14,867 nt of DNA, taken from positions 1 to 14,867 of the forward strand of contig CAJJTI010000036.1 in NCBI GenBank assembly GCA_905194705.1. Reading direction: 5' to 3'. This DNA is from an uncultured Solobacterium sp. GTDB taxonomy: Bacteria; Bacillota_I; Bacilli_A; Erysipelotrichales; Erysipelotrichaceae. Shown piece after piece: positions 1 to 7,262 of the stretch; the stretch's first letter is position 1, and the number at the start of each line of letters is the position of its first letter. Position numbers and translations under genes: made by a program. The notes beneath the pieces were generated by a model. The model made no database searches and was not told where the DNA came from. It was given only the letters and a program-made list of their open reading frames with translations.

Positions 1-125
1 GATACAAGTACGCATTCACAATCTCAATTCTACTCGGTTTCCGGGCCGATACTAATCCGGAAGAGAAAGGAGATGTATATAGATTTAACTCAGCTGGATG
101 AGCTAATTTATATATACCATTTCAT
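1..125 (+). other. Left-edge sequence upstream of the ABC operon
   Basis: The first ~110 bases are visibly richer in G+C than the rest of the window. Frame 1 is open from base 1 to the TGA at 127-129, frame 3 is open to the TGA at 99-101, and a minus-strand frame is also open across it. Any of these could be the end of a gene cut by the window edge, and none is recognisable. A strong Shine-Dalgarno-like AAAGGAG lies at 66-72, but the ABC gene starts only at 126. No promoter could be assigned. Confidence 0.4.
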
Positions 126-129
126 ATGA
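66..129 (+). promoter_or_regulatory. Displaced ribosome-binding site and possible mini-leader ORF coupled to the ABC ATPase
   Basis: AAAGGAG at 66-72 directly abuts an ATG at 73. That ATG opens an 18-codon frame whose TGA (127-129) overlaps the ATPase ATG (126-128) as ATGA. No ribosome-binding site precedes the ATPase ATG itself, because the bases just upstream are an AT-rich run. Translation of the ATPase may therefore depend on ribosomes ending at the overlap. The zero spacing between AAAGGAG and ATG 73 is a weakness. Alternatively an upstream gene in frame 1, which is open from base 1, supplies the ribosomes. Confidence 0.35.
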
Positions 130-893
130 GTTTATTATCCGTACAAAATTTAAAAAAGGTCTATACCTCTAAGCTTGGCACAACAAGTGTTACTGCATTA
201 AAAAATGTAAACTTCAATGTTGAAGAAGGTGAATTTATCGCTATCATGGGAGAAAGTGGTTCCGGTAAAACAACCTTGTTGAATATATTAGCTTCTTTAG
301 ATAAACCTACTGCTGGTAAGGTCATTCTTAATGGCATAGAAACAACTTCCATCAAAGAAAAAGATCTTGCGGCATTTAGAAGAGATCACCTGGGTTTTGT
401 CTTTCAAGACTTCAATTTATTAAATACATTTAATATCAAAGATAATATCTTTTTACCTCTTGTATTACAGGGTAAATCTTTATCTATGATGCAAAAAAGA
501 TTAGCAATACTTGCTTCATCACTAGAAATAGAAGACATTCTATTAAAGTATCCTTATGAAGTATCAGGCGGTCAGAAACAACGTACTGCTATTGCTAGAG
601 CTTTAATTACAAGTCCTGATATCTTACTTGCCGATGAACCAACTGGTGCTTTAGATTCTAGAACTAGTGAGAAAATATTAAAAATATTTGAGAATATTGA
701 GCATAAAGGTCAAACAATTTTAATGGTTACACATAGTGCTAAAGCTGCAGCACATGCTTCTAGAGTGTTATTTATTAGAGATGGTGAAGTTTACCACGAG
801 CTATATCGTGCTAATAAAAAAGAAGATGAATTCTACGAAGAAATACAAAATACATTAACGATTATGGAGAGAGGAAGAGACTTCCATGCGTAG
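126..893 (+). CDS. BceA-type ABC transporter ATP-binding protein
   Basis: This is a cytoplasmic ATPase of the MacB/BceA/LolD class that energises the adjacent permease; BceAB-type transporters usually handle peptide antibiotics or cell-wall intermediates. Visible motifs in the 255 residues are Walker A GESGSGKTT (42-50), Q-loop Q94, signature VSGGQ (146-150), Walker B ILLADEP with catalytic E171, and H-loop H203. The length is typical of BceA. The ATG at 126 fits family N-termini (residues 2-12 form the first strand) although no ribosome-binding site lies next to it. It overlaps the permease start by 8 bases. The response regulator and sensor kinase that often precede BceAB are not visible, and the window starts too close to know. 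The ATPase class is sure, the substrate is not. Confidence 0.93.
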   Translation: MSLLSVQNLKKVYTSKLGTTSVTALKNVNFNVEEGEFIAIMGESGSGKTTLLNILASLDKPTAGKVILNGIETTSIKEKDLAAFRRDHLGFVFQDFNLLNTFNIKDNIFLPLVLQGKSLSMMQKRLAILASSLEIEDILLKYPYEVSGGQKQRTAIARALITSPDILLADEPTGALDSRTSEKILKIFENIEHKGQTILMVTHSAKAAAHASRVLFIRDGEVYHELYRANKKEDEFYEEIQNTLTIMERGRDFHA

Positions 894-2826
894 TATATTT
901 CTATATTTCCGTTTAGCTTTCACAAATTTAAAAGCTAACTCTCGCATGTATATTCCATACTTTCTCGCTTCTGTTGGCATGATTGTATTACAGTTTATTT
1001 TATGTAATTTAGCTATGAATCCAGGCAATGGTCAAAATCTTGGAGCGATGCTTGGAACTGGTATGTTTTTCCTGTCTATTTTTGTCTTTATTTTTATTTT
1101 CTATATCAATTCTTTTTTGATTAAAAGAAGAATTTAAGAATTTGGATTATACAACATCTTAGGTATGGAAAAGAAACAGATTGGTTTCATTCTATTTATA
1201 GAAACAGTTGTTTTATTTCTATTTGCTTTTGTGATTGGTATTGCATTTGGCTGTTTATTTAGTAAAGCTGTATTACTTCTTATTTGTAAATTAACAGGAA
1301 TAGCTTTTGATTTTCCTATTTTCTACAGCATTGATCCTTTTGTTTCTACATTTATTTATTTTGCAGTTTGCTTTTTATGTACATATATCTATACATTATT
1401 TACATTATATAAAACAAAACTAATTGAATTACTTCACGCTGAAAAATCTGGCGAAAAAGAGCCTAAAACAAAAATTTTATTATGTATTGTCGGCTTATTA
1501 TCCTTAGGAATTGGCTATTATCTTGCATTAACAATTAGTGATGTATTAGCTGCTATCGGTTTATTCTTAATTGCTGCAATACTTGTCATGATTGGTACAT
1601 ATTGCTTATTTTCCAGTGTCTTTCTTGCAGTATTAAAGTTATTAAAGAAAAACAATAAATTTTATTACCAGAAGAATCATTTCATCAATCTTTCCAGCAT
1701 GTTATTTAGAATGAAACAAAACGCTGTTGGTTTAAGTAATCTTTGTATTTTATCTTGTATGGTCATTGTCATTATTTCTATGACTTTATCTATTTATTTT
1801 GGTTCTTATGATAGCTTAAAACAAAATTACCAATATGATGTGAATGTGACATTTTTTGCCGGAAGTAATGATGACATCGCATTATTTAACGAAGCTGTTA
1901 ATGAGATAGTTCCTGATATCACTGATTCTAGAGCTGAATTACGTTCTGGTTCGTATTTTTTAGCACATGATGGTGCTACTCTTACTAATGATTCTGACGC
2001 GTCTAGTGAAAACAGTTCATTAATTTTCTACTCTTTAGCTTCCGGTCAAATTCATTATGATGAACTTAAAGATGTAACTATTGAAAAGGATCATGTCATT
2101 CTTGTTACAAGTGGTGATACAAATGTAAAAACGATATCTATAAATGGTTATACCTATATTGTAGATAAAGTGATTTATAAAACAAAACAACAAATGCCTT
2201 CTTCTACTAAGTTCGTTAACTCATATGAAGCATTTTCTGGCAATATTTTTGATATAGCTGAAGATTTGATTTATCCTGGAAAACTTGTTTATTATTATGA
2301 ATTTAATACAAGTGATAAAGATTTATTAGCAGTAACCTCTAAAATAAATGACATGTTTGCTAGTGGCAATTATCATGGGGTAAACTTAACAGGTGTTGCT
2401 TCATCAAAAGAAAGCGATTTACAGCAAATTAAAGAATTATATGGGGAACTGTTATTTATTGGTATCTTCTTAGGTCTATCTTTTGTTTTAGCTGCAGGTC
2501 TAATTATTTACTACAAACAAATTACAGAAGGTTATGATGATTTAGAAAGATATCATATCTTGCAACAGGTTGGTTTAAGCAAAGAAGAAGTAAAAAAATC
2601 AATCAACTCTCAGATAGTAACAATATTCTTCTTACCACTAATTGTTGCGATCATTCACGTTATGGTTGCTTTCCATAGCGAAAATATTATGTTACAAGGA
2701 TTTTCTATCTTTGATCCACTTGTATTATTGAAGTTTGATGCGATTACGATAATCATTTTTGCAATATTATATTATTCAATCTACCGTATGACTTCTCATA
2801 CTTATTACAACATTATTAAAAGATAA
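886..2826 (+). pseudogene. BceB/FtsX-type ABC permease interrupted by an in-frame TAA
   Basis: One frame runs from the ATG at 886 to the TAA at 2824-2826. With the interruption counted it spans 646 codons, the usual BceB size. Codon 84 (1135-1137) is TAA. The frame then continues without a shift, reading EFGLYNILGMEKK, a stretch typical of this family just after a KRRKK-like basic motif. Two hydrophobic helices lie before the stop (about residues 22-41 and 58-79). Eight follow it, with a large presumed extracellular domain at about 310-523 between the seventh and eighth helices, so the full ten-helix layout is kept. The 83-residue first piece cannot be a transporter. An ATG at 1165 could restart translation but has no ribosome-binding site and lacks the first two helices. 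Calling it a pseudogene assumes no readthrough; the rest of the frame shows no further damage, so the lesion is recent, a sequencing error, or tolerated. Confidence 0.85.
1128..1143 (+). repeat. Perfect 8-bp tandem repeat AAGAATTT x2 carrying the premature stop
   Basis: The bases read AAGAATTTAAGAATTT. The junction of the two copies creates TAA at 1135-1137 inside the permease. The second copy encodes the conserved E-F of the family motif; the first lies where family members usually have lysines (K-K). Because the frame is kept, a local copying event that replaced A-rich lysine codons with a copy of the next 8 bases would explain the stop better than an insertion. Confidence 0.7.
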
Positions 2827-2834
2827 CTTTCGAG

Positions 2835-2840
2835 TATAAT
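2835..2840 (+). promoter_or_regulatory. Possible -10 box for the TetR regulator gene
   Basis: A perfect TATAAT at 2835-2840 lies between the permease stop and the regulator start, 22 bases before the ATG. No good -35 element is found 16-18 bases upstream (ATTATT at 2812-2817 is the nearest). The regulator may have its own weak or activator-dependent promoter, or may simply be the third gene of the ABC operon. Confidence 0.35.
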
Positions 2841-2862
2841 AACTTTACTGGAGGTTTTAAAT

Positions 2863-3417
2863 ATGTCAGAAGTAACAAAACGTGCTTTAGAGCAATCATT
2901 AAAAAATCTACTGTCTAAAAAGCCTATCACAAAAATTACAATCAATGATATCGCTGAAGATTGTGGAATCAACCGTATGACATTTTATTATCACTTTAAA
3001 GATATTTACGATTTAGTAGAATGGTCATGCCTGGAAGATGCGAAAAAGGCATTAGAAGAAAAGAAAACACACGACACTTGGCAAGAAGGTTTCGTTCAAA
3101 TATTTGATGCTGTAAAAAATAACAAACCATTTATTATGAATGTTTATAACTATATTGATCGTGCTCAGGTTGAAGTGTATTTAACACCATTAGTTGATAA
3201 CTTACTAATGGGTGTGATTGAAGAAGAATCCGCAAATATATCTGTTCGGGATGAAGATAAACAGTTTATTGCAAGGATTTATGGTTATGTCTTTATTGGT
3301 ATCATGCTTGACTGGATTAAAGATGGTATGAATGAAGACCCTGTACAAATTGTGGATAAATTGTCTATACTATTAAAAGATTCTATCGCTAATGCATTAC
3401 AGAAGTTTCAATACTAA
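2863..3417 (+). CDS. TetR/AcrR-family transcriptional regulator
   Basis: This is a cytoplasmic DNA-binding protein of 184 residues. The N-terminal helix-turn-helix spans about 22-50, with INDIAEDCGI followed by the recognition segment NRMTFYYHFKDIYDL, the classic TetR signature. The C-terminal ligand domain resembles the type found in DhaS-like regulators of low-GC bacteria. GGAGG at 2850-2854 precedes the ATG by 8 bases and fixes the start. It lies 36 bases after the permease and 164 bases before the oleate hydratase, in the same direction. Repeated 17-mers in the following gap could be its operators. A plausible role (inference) is sensing a fatty acid or membrane-active compound and controlling the hydratase and perhaps the transporter. 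The family call is firm, the ligand is unknown. Confidence 0.9.
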   Translation: MSEVTKRALEQSLKNLLSKKPITKITINDIAEDCGINRMTFYYHFKDIYDLVEWSCLEDAKKALEEKKTHDTWQEGFVQIFDAVKNNKPFIMNVYNYIDRAQVEVYLTPLVDNLLMGVIEEESANISVRDEDKQFIARIYGYVFIGIMLDWIKDGMNEDPVQIVDKLSILLKDSIANALQKFQY

Positions 3418-3441
3418 ACTAGTCCTTCGTGACTAGTTTTT
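3416..3441 (+). terminator. Intrinsic terminator after the TetR gene
   Basis: A nine-base stem AAACTAGTC (3416-3424) pairs with GACTAGTTT (3431-3439) around the loop CTTCGT, followed by further T. It overlaps the stop codon of the regulator, so the ABC-TetR unit is likely to end here and the hydratase needs its own promoter. Confidence 0.85.
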
Positions 3442-3457
3442 ATCATTTCGCCCCTTT

Positions 3458-3504
3458 TGATAAAATTTTATACATTTCAAGTTCTTATGATAAAAGATTA
3501 TACA
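3458..3504. promoter_or_regulatory. Pair of near-palindromic operator-like boxes, exactly 30 bp apart
   Basis: TGATAAAATTTTATACA (3458-3474) and TGATAAAAGATTATACA (3488-3504) match at 15 of 17 positions and are centred 30 bases apart, about three helical turns, so bound proteins would sit on one face of the DNA. Box 1 contains the perfect palindrome ATAAAATTTTAT. They lie between a TetR gene and the oleate hydratase gene, the usual place for TetR-family operators. Their use by this regulator is inference. Confidence 0.5.
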
Positions 3505-3520
3505 CACGCCCCTCTCTGTT

Positions 3521-3550
3521 CATTAAAATTTTATTTTTGCTCTTTACAAT
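3521..3550 (+). promoter_or_regulatory. Third weaker box and possible promoter of the oleate hydratase gene
   Basis: TTAAAATTTTAT (3523-3534) repeats the core of the two upstream boxes, centred 33 bases after the second. TACAAT at 3545-3550 is a one-mismatch -10 candidate. The -35 position (3522-3527, ATTAAA) falls inside the third box, so a repressor bound there would block the promoter. The promoter match is weak and this is a proposal only. Confidence 0.3.
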
Positions 3551-3567
3551 ATAAAGTGTAAAACAAC

Positions 3568-3573
3568 AGGAGG
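3568..3573 (+). promoter_or_regulatory. Ribosome-binding site that fixes the hydratase start at 3582
   Basis: A full AGGAGG lies 8 bases before ATG 3582. A TTG at 3576, in the same frame, would leave only 2 bases and is not a credible start. Confidence 0.85.
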
Positions 3574-3581
3574 TATTGAAT

Positions 3582-5375
3582 ATGTATTATTCAGCAGGAA
3601 CTTATGAATCATTCGCACGTCCAGAAAAACCAAAGGACGTCGATAAAAAATCAGCTTATATTATTGGTACTGGTTTAGCAGGATTATCTGCAGCATTCTA
3701 TCTAGTACGTGATGGACAAATGAAAGGCGAACACATCCATGTATTAGAAAAGTTAGAATTAGCTGGCGGCAGTTGCGATGGTAGAAAAGATATTACAAAA
3801 GGATTCTTCATGCGTGGTGGTAGAGAAATGGATAACCACTTCGAATGTATGTGGGACATGTATCGTGATGTTCCATCAATTGAAACACCTGGTATTTCTG
3901 TACTAGATGAATACTATTGGTTAAACAAACACGATCCTAACTATTCATTATGTAGAGCTAGTACAAATTGTGGAGAAGATGCTCATACAGATAAAAAGTT
4001 TGAACTTGATAAAGATTCCGCAATGGCACTATCTAAATTATTCATGACACCAGAAAAAGACTTAGAAGATAAGAAGATTTCTGATATATTACCAGATAGC
4101 TTCTGGAATACAAATTTCTGGCTGTATTGGCAAACAATGTTTGCATTCCAAAAATGGTCAAGTGCTTTAGAAATGAAACGTTATTTATGCCGTTATGTTC
4201 ACCACATTGACGGTTTACCTGATTTCAGTGCATTACGTTTCACTAAGTACAACCAATATGAAAGTATGATTCTTCCACTAGTTAAATATCTAGAAAATCA
4301 TGGCGTAAAAATTGAATATGGTATTGATGTAAAGAACGTTATTATCGATACTACTCTTGACAAAAAGATTGCTAAACAAATCGTTTATGTTAAAGACGGT
4401 AAAGAACAAACTATTGATTTAATTGAAGAAGATTTAGTATTCATTACTAATGGTTGCTGCACAGACTCTTCTTGCTATGGCGACCAAAATACTGCTCCAG
4501 ATTTATCACATCTAAAGGATGGTTATGGTGAATCTTGGGATATGTGGAAAGCAATCGCTGCTCAAGCAAAACATGGTGAATTTGGTAATCCAGATGTATT
4601 CTGCAACAATATTGAAGAAACAAACTGGATGAGTGCTACAGTAGCTACAAGTAATGAAGAAATCATTCAACATATTATCAATATTTGTAAACGTGATCCT
4701 CGTAATGGTAAAGTAACAACTGGTGGTATCGTTACAGTAAAAGACAGTACTGATAACTGGTACTTATCTTGGACAATTAACCGTCAACCACAATTCAAGT
4801 CTCAAGATAAGAATATGGTTCTTGTATGGTTATATTCTCTATCAACAAATAAAGAAGGTAACTATGTAAAGAAACCAATGCGTGAATGTACAGGTGCTGA
4901 AGTAGCTATGGAATGGTTATACCATATTGGTATCCCTCAAAATGAAATTGAAGACTTAGCTCATAATGCATGTAATACAACAACATGCTTCATGCCTTAT
5001 ATTGATGCTTTCTTCCAACCAAGAAAGAACGAAGATAGACCATTAGTTGTTCCTAAGGGTGCTGTTAACTTTGCTTTCATTGGACAATTTGCTGAAACAC
5101 CAAGAGATACAATCTTTACAACAGAATATTCTATCCGTACGGGTATGGAAGCTGTATATACATTACTTGATGTAGATCGTGGTGTACCTGAAGTATGGGG
5201 CAGCCAATATGATGTAAGAGAATTACTAAAAGCTGTATATTATGCAATTGATAAGAAGCCAATTACAGAATTCCCATTATCATTTATTGAAAAAGAAGCT
5301 CTAAAAATTGCCCTTAAGAAAGTAAAGGGTACAGATATCGAACTACTATTAAAAGATAGTGGTTTAATTAAATAA
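3582..5375 (+). CDS. ohyA: Oleate hydratase (FAD-dependent fatty acid double-bond hydratase)
   Basis: The enzyme adds water to the cis-9 double bond of oleate, giving 10-hydroxystearate; the family was long called myosin-cross-reactive antigen. It is thought to detoxify free unsaturated fatty acids. The 597 residues open with an FAD-binding fold carrying GTGLAGLSAA (29-38). The catalytic motif GGREMDNHFEC contains E82, and Y201 lies 119 residues further on. That matches the spacing of the characterised E122/Y241 pair, whose glutamate activates water and whose tyrosine protonates the double bond. Length and both residues indicate an intact enzyme. Compared with related proteins the motif has D instead of the usual E after REM, a mild change. 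It is transcribed alone between two terminators, behind operator-like boxes that suggest control by the neighbouring TetR protein. Confidence 0.95.
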   Translation: MYYSAGTYESFARPEKPKDVDKKSAYIIGTGLAGLSAAFYLVRDGQMKGEHIHVLEKLELAGGSCDGRKDITKGFFMRGGREMDNHFECMWDMYRDVPSIETPGISVLDEYYWLNKHDPNYSLCRASTNCGEDAHTDKKFELDKDSAMALSKLFMTPEKDLEDKKISDILPDSFWNTNFWLYWQTMFAFQKWSSALEMKRYLCRYVHHIDGLPDFSALRFTKYNQYESMILPLVKYLENHGVKIEYGIDVKNVIIDTTLDKKIAKQIVYVKDGKEQTIDLIEEDLVFITNGCCTDSSCYGDQNTAPDLSHLKDGYGESWDMWKAIAAQAKHGEFGNPDVFCNNIEETNWMSATVATSNEEIIQHIINICKRDPRNGKVTTGGIVTVKDSTDNWYLSWTINRQPQFKSQDKNMVLVWLYSLSTNKEGNYVKKPMRECTGAEVAMEWLYHIGIPQNEIEDLAHNACNTTTCFMPYIDAFFQPRKNEDRPLVVPKGAVNFAFIGQFAETPRDTIFTTEYSIRTGMEAVYTLLDVDRGVPEVWGSQYDVRELLKAVYYAIDKKPITEFPLSFIEKEALKIALKKVKGTDIELLLKDSGLIK

Positions 5376-5387
5376 CTTATATCTTAT

Positions 5388-5423
5388 AAAGAGACTATAG
5401 AACAAAAAATATAGTCTCTTTTT
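5388..5423 (+). terminator. Intrinsic terminator after oleate hydratase
   Basis: A perfect 12-base stem AAAGAGACTATA (5388-5399) pairs with TATAGTCTCTTT (5410-5421) around a 10-base A-rich loop, and a T run ends the structure. It starts 12 bases after the stop codon. Confidence 0.9.
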
Positions 5424-5474
5424 CATTATTTAATCTTCAATCACAAATTAACATATATATTAATTATTGTCATC

Positions 5475-5504
5475 AAAAAAAGATAATGCCCAATAAGCAC
5501 TACC
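5475..5504 (-). terminator. Intrinsic terminator of the HAD operon (minus strand)
   Basis: Read on the minus strand, GGTAGTGC (5504-5497) pairs with GCATTATC (5489-5482), eight pairs including two G-T wobbles, followed by seven T (5481-5475). It abuts the HAD stop codon and ends the leftward operon. Confidence 0.7.
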
Positions 5505-6146
5505 TTATTTACTAAATATATATTTTTCTGCTTCTATAAAGTTATTTACAATCACATTAGCTTCATGTTGATCAGCTATATCATATGCATCTTTATATGC
5601 AATTACATATGCTCCACTTGCTACACCCGCTTTTATACCAGCTGTAGAATCTTCAATAACAATTGTATCTTCTGGTGATATATTGTTATCTTTCATTGCT
5701 TGTATATAAATGAATGGATCTGGTTTTGTATGACCACAATCTGTACCTCCATATACACCTGTAACATAACTTGTTAACTCTAATTCTTCTAGACAATTTA
5801 TTACTCTAGCTTTTTCAGAATTACTGCATACACAGATTTTAATGTTGTTTTCTTGAAGTTTTTCCATTAGTTCAGTTACATGTGGAGATTTCAAAGCCTT
5901 CAAATCATATTTTCTATATTTACGACGATTTATTTCTTCTCTATTCTTTCGATAATTATCTTGATCACCAAATGCTTCATCCATTAGCTTTACATGAACT
6001 AACATATTACCACCCATAATAGTACATAGTTTTTCTTTTGTATAAGTTACACCAGCTTTATCAAGATCTTCCATGAGCCATTTTGTGTGTTGCCCTTCTG
6101 TTTGTGCAATCACCCCATCAAAATCAAAACAAACTAATCTAACCAT
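5505..6146 (-). CDS. HAD-superfamily sugar-phosphate-type phosphatase (beta-phosphoglucomutase-like)
   Basis: This is a cytoplasmic Mg-dependent phosphohydrolase of 213 residues. The four HAD motifs are present: DFDGV with nucleophile D8 and acid/base D10, S108 in CVCSNS, K141 in KPDP, and the acidic motif VIEDSTAG with D166. A helical C1 cap lies between motifs I and II, as in beta-phosphoglucomutase and small sugar-phosphate phosphatases. The full set of residues indicates an active enzyme. It is the last gene of a three-gene operon: its ATG follows the stop of the preceding gene without a gap, and its ribosome-binding site (GAGG, inside AAAAGAGGAAATAA) is inside that gene's final codons. 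The nearby PTS operon makes a sugar phosphate a reasonable substrate, but a terminator separates the two units. Confidence 0.88.
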   Translation of the reverse strand: MVRLVCFDFDGVIAQTEGQHTKWLMEDLDKAGVTYTKEKLCTIMGGNMLVHVKLMDEAFGDQDNYRKNREEINRRKYRKYDLKALKSPHVTELMEKLQENNIKICVCSNSEKARVINCLEELELTSYVTGVYGGTDCGHTKPDPFIYIQAMKDNNISPEDTIVIEDSTAGIKAGVASGAYVIAYKDAYDIADQHEANVIVNNFIEAEKYIFSK

Positions 6147-6659
6147 TTATTTCCTCTTTTTTCTAAAAATAGAAAAACCTGCACCTTTTTGAGATTGCAC
6201 TCTTTTTCGCATAATTTCTTCTGTACTTTTGGCGGGTAATACTTTTCTCAACAAATTATAAACACGATTAACATTGAATGTCTGTGCTCCTAATTGTTCT
6301 CCACCTTTTAATGTTAAAGCTATTAAATAACTGTTATTACGATTAACATTCCATTCTTGTATTTCTTCAAGTGGCAAGCGTAACACTCTTGATTCATCAC
6401 GGTGGTCATATAAAACTAACGCATCATCATAAACATCCATTACTTTATGATCTTTTACACAAAAAAAGACAATCGCAGAAAGTATCAATAAAAATCCCCC
6501 AAATAGGAAACCAAACATATTTCTAAATATGAATGTGCAGGCACAACCTATAATCATTACGCCAATAACTGCATTATTAGGCTTATAAGAGATATGTCCT
6601 AAAAATTTACCATTTTCCTGCATGTCAGCTATATTTTCAAATTCATAATTTTTATCCAT
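6147..6659 (-). CDS. Small membrane protein with a PH-like cytoplasmic domain
   Basis: I do not recognise a named family for this 170-residue protein. It has two adjacent hydrophobic helices at about 29-68 (AVIGVMIIGCACTFIF, then FGFLFGGFLLILSAIVFFCV). A beta-rich stretch at about 75-140 follows, in which residues such as LVLYDHRDESRVLRLPLEEI look like the lipid- or membrane-bound PH-like fold common in small Bacillota membrane proteins, and the tail is strongly basic (FRKKRK). It overlaps the upstream gene by 8 bases, and AGG in GAGGTAACAA sits just before ATG 6659. Its overall plan resembles that of the upstream protein, so the two may be partners or diverged duplicates. Confidence 0.7.
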   Translation of the reverse strand: MDKNYEFENIADMQENGKFLGHISYKPNNAVIGVMIIGCACTFIFRNMFGFLFGGFLLILSAIVFFCVKDHKVMDVYDDALVLYDHRDESRVLRLPLEEIQEWNVNRNNSYLIALTLKGGEQLGAQTFNVNRVYNLLRKVLPAKSTEEIMRKRVQSQKGAGFSIFRKKRK

Positions 6660-7164
6660 TTGTTACCTCACTTTTTTGATATAAAGGACAGATTCCATGT
6701 ATTCCCTCAATAAATGTTTTTCTTTCTTCTTCATTATTAAATACACGTTCTGGCACTAGTATATTTGTTTTATTCTGAAAGATAATTACTATCATATGTT
6801 CAAATAAAGCATAATCATATACTTTCTGTTCTGTGCCGTTTACAAATATATTCTTATCTGACAATACTACATGCATTTCTGATAATTTCAATTTATCAGG
6901 ATCAGTGTATTTTCCGATTAATACTTTTTTATATTTTTTAAACAGTACTGTATCTGCAATAATTATCCATAACACAATTAAGGCAATTCCAATACCCCAA
7001 ATTAATACAGTATTAGCTGCTAAAGCTAAAAAAAGTAATATTCCAACAGGTACAAATAATCTGAGTTTCCAATGGAATTTATTAATTTCAGCATCATTCA
7101 TCAATGCCGTTTCATAATAATCTCTTAATTCATCTTGTTTTAATGTATATTTTAAATCAATCAT
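6652..7164 (-). CDS. YcxB-like membrane protein
   Basis: This 170-residue protein starts at ATG 7164, chosen because AGGTGG (7175-7170) sits 5 bases upstream. A GTG at 7173 in the same frame overlaps that site and is less likely. The layout is a short soluble N-terminus (DLKYTLKQDELRDYYETALM), two hydrophobic helices at about 35-68, then a beta-rich domain (KLKLSEMHVVLSDKNIF..., then the closing motif NILVPERVFNNEEERKTF). The last motif, ending with residues like VPxRxFxxxEERxxF, is characteristic of the YcxB-like family, whose function is unknown. It is the first gene of the leftward operon with the HAD phosphatase. TACAAT just upstream (minus strand, about 7186-7181) is a possible -10, with no convincing -35. 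Confidence 0.78.
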   Translation of the reverse strand: MIDLKYTLKQDELRDYYETALMNDAEINKFHWKLRLFVPVGILLFLALAANTVLIWGIGIALIVLWIIIADTVLFKKYKKVLIGKYTDPDKLKLSEMHVVLSDKNIFVNGTEQKVYDYALFEHMIVIIFQNKTNILVPERVFNNEEERKTFIEGIHGICPLYQKSEVTNG

Positions 7165-7202
7165 AATGTCCACCTAAAGATTGTATCTTATTTTGCCACA
7201 TA

Positions 7203-7262
7203 GAAAAAGAGTTCTAATAGAGAATACTCCCTAAAAGAACTCTTAATAAGAAACTTATTAAG
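7203..7262 (-). terminator. Terminator region of the PTS operon with two abutting hairpins
   Basis: On the minus strand CTTAATAAG (7262-7254) pairs perfectly with CTTATTAAG (7250-7242) and begins at the IID stop codon. AAGAGTTCT (7244-7236) then pairs with AGAACTCTT (7215-7207) across a 20-base loop and is followed by a T run (7208-7204). The two stems share three bases, so both cannot form fully at once. The second with its T run is the likely terminator. Confidence 0.75.

Noticed and set aside
886..1164. A frameshift between the two permease parts
   Set aside because: Both parts share one frame (886 and 1165 differ by a multiple of three) and the nine codons between them read as family sequence, so it is a nonsense codon.
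3576..3581. TTG start for oleate hydratase two codons earlier
   Set aside because: It would sit 2 bases from the AGGAGG; ATG 3582 has the correct 8-base spacing and places the catalytic Glu at 82 as in known members.
6833..7117. A + strand gene opposite the YcxB-like gene
   Set aside because: No ribosome-binding site, no recognisable composition, and the minus-strand gene has family motifs and operon packing.
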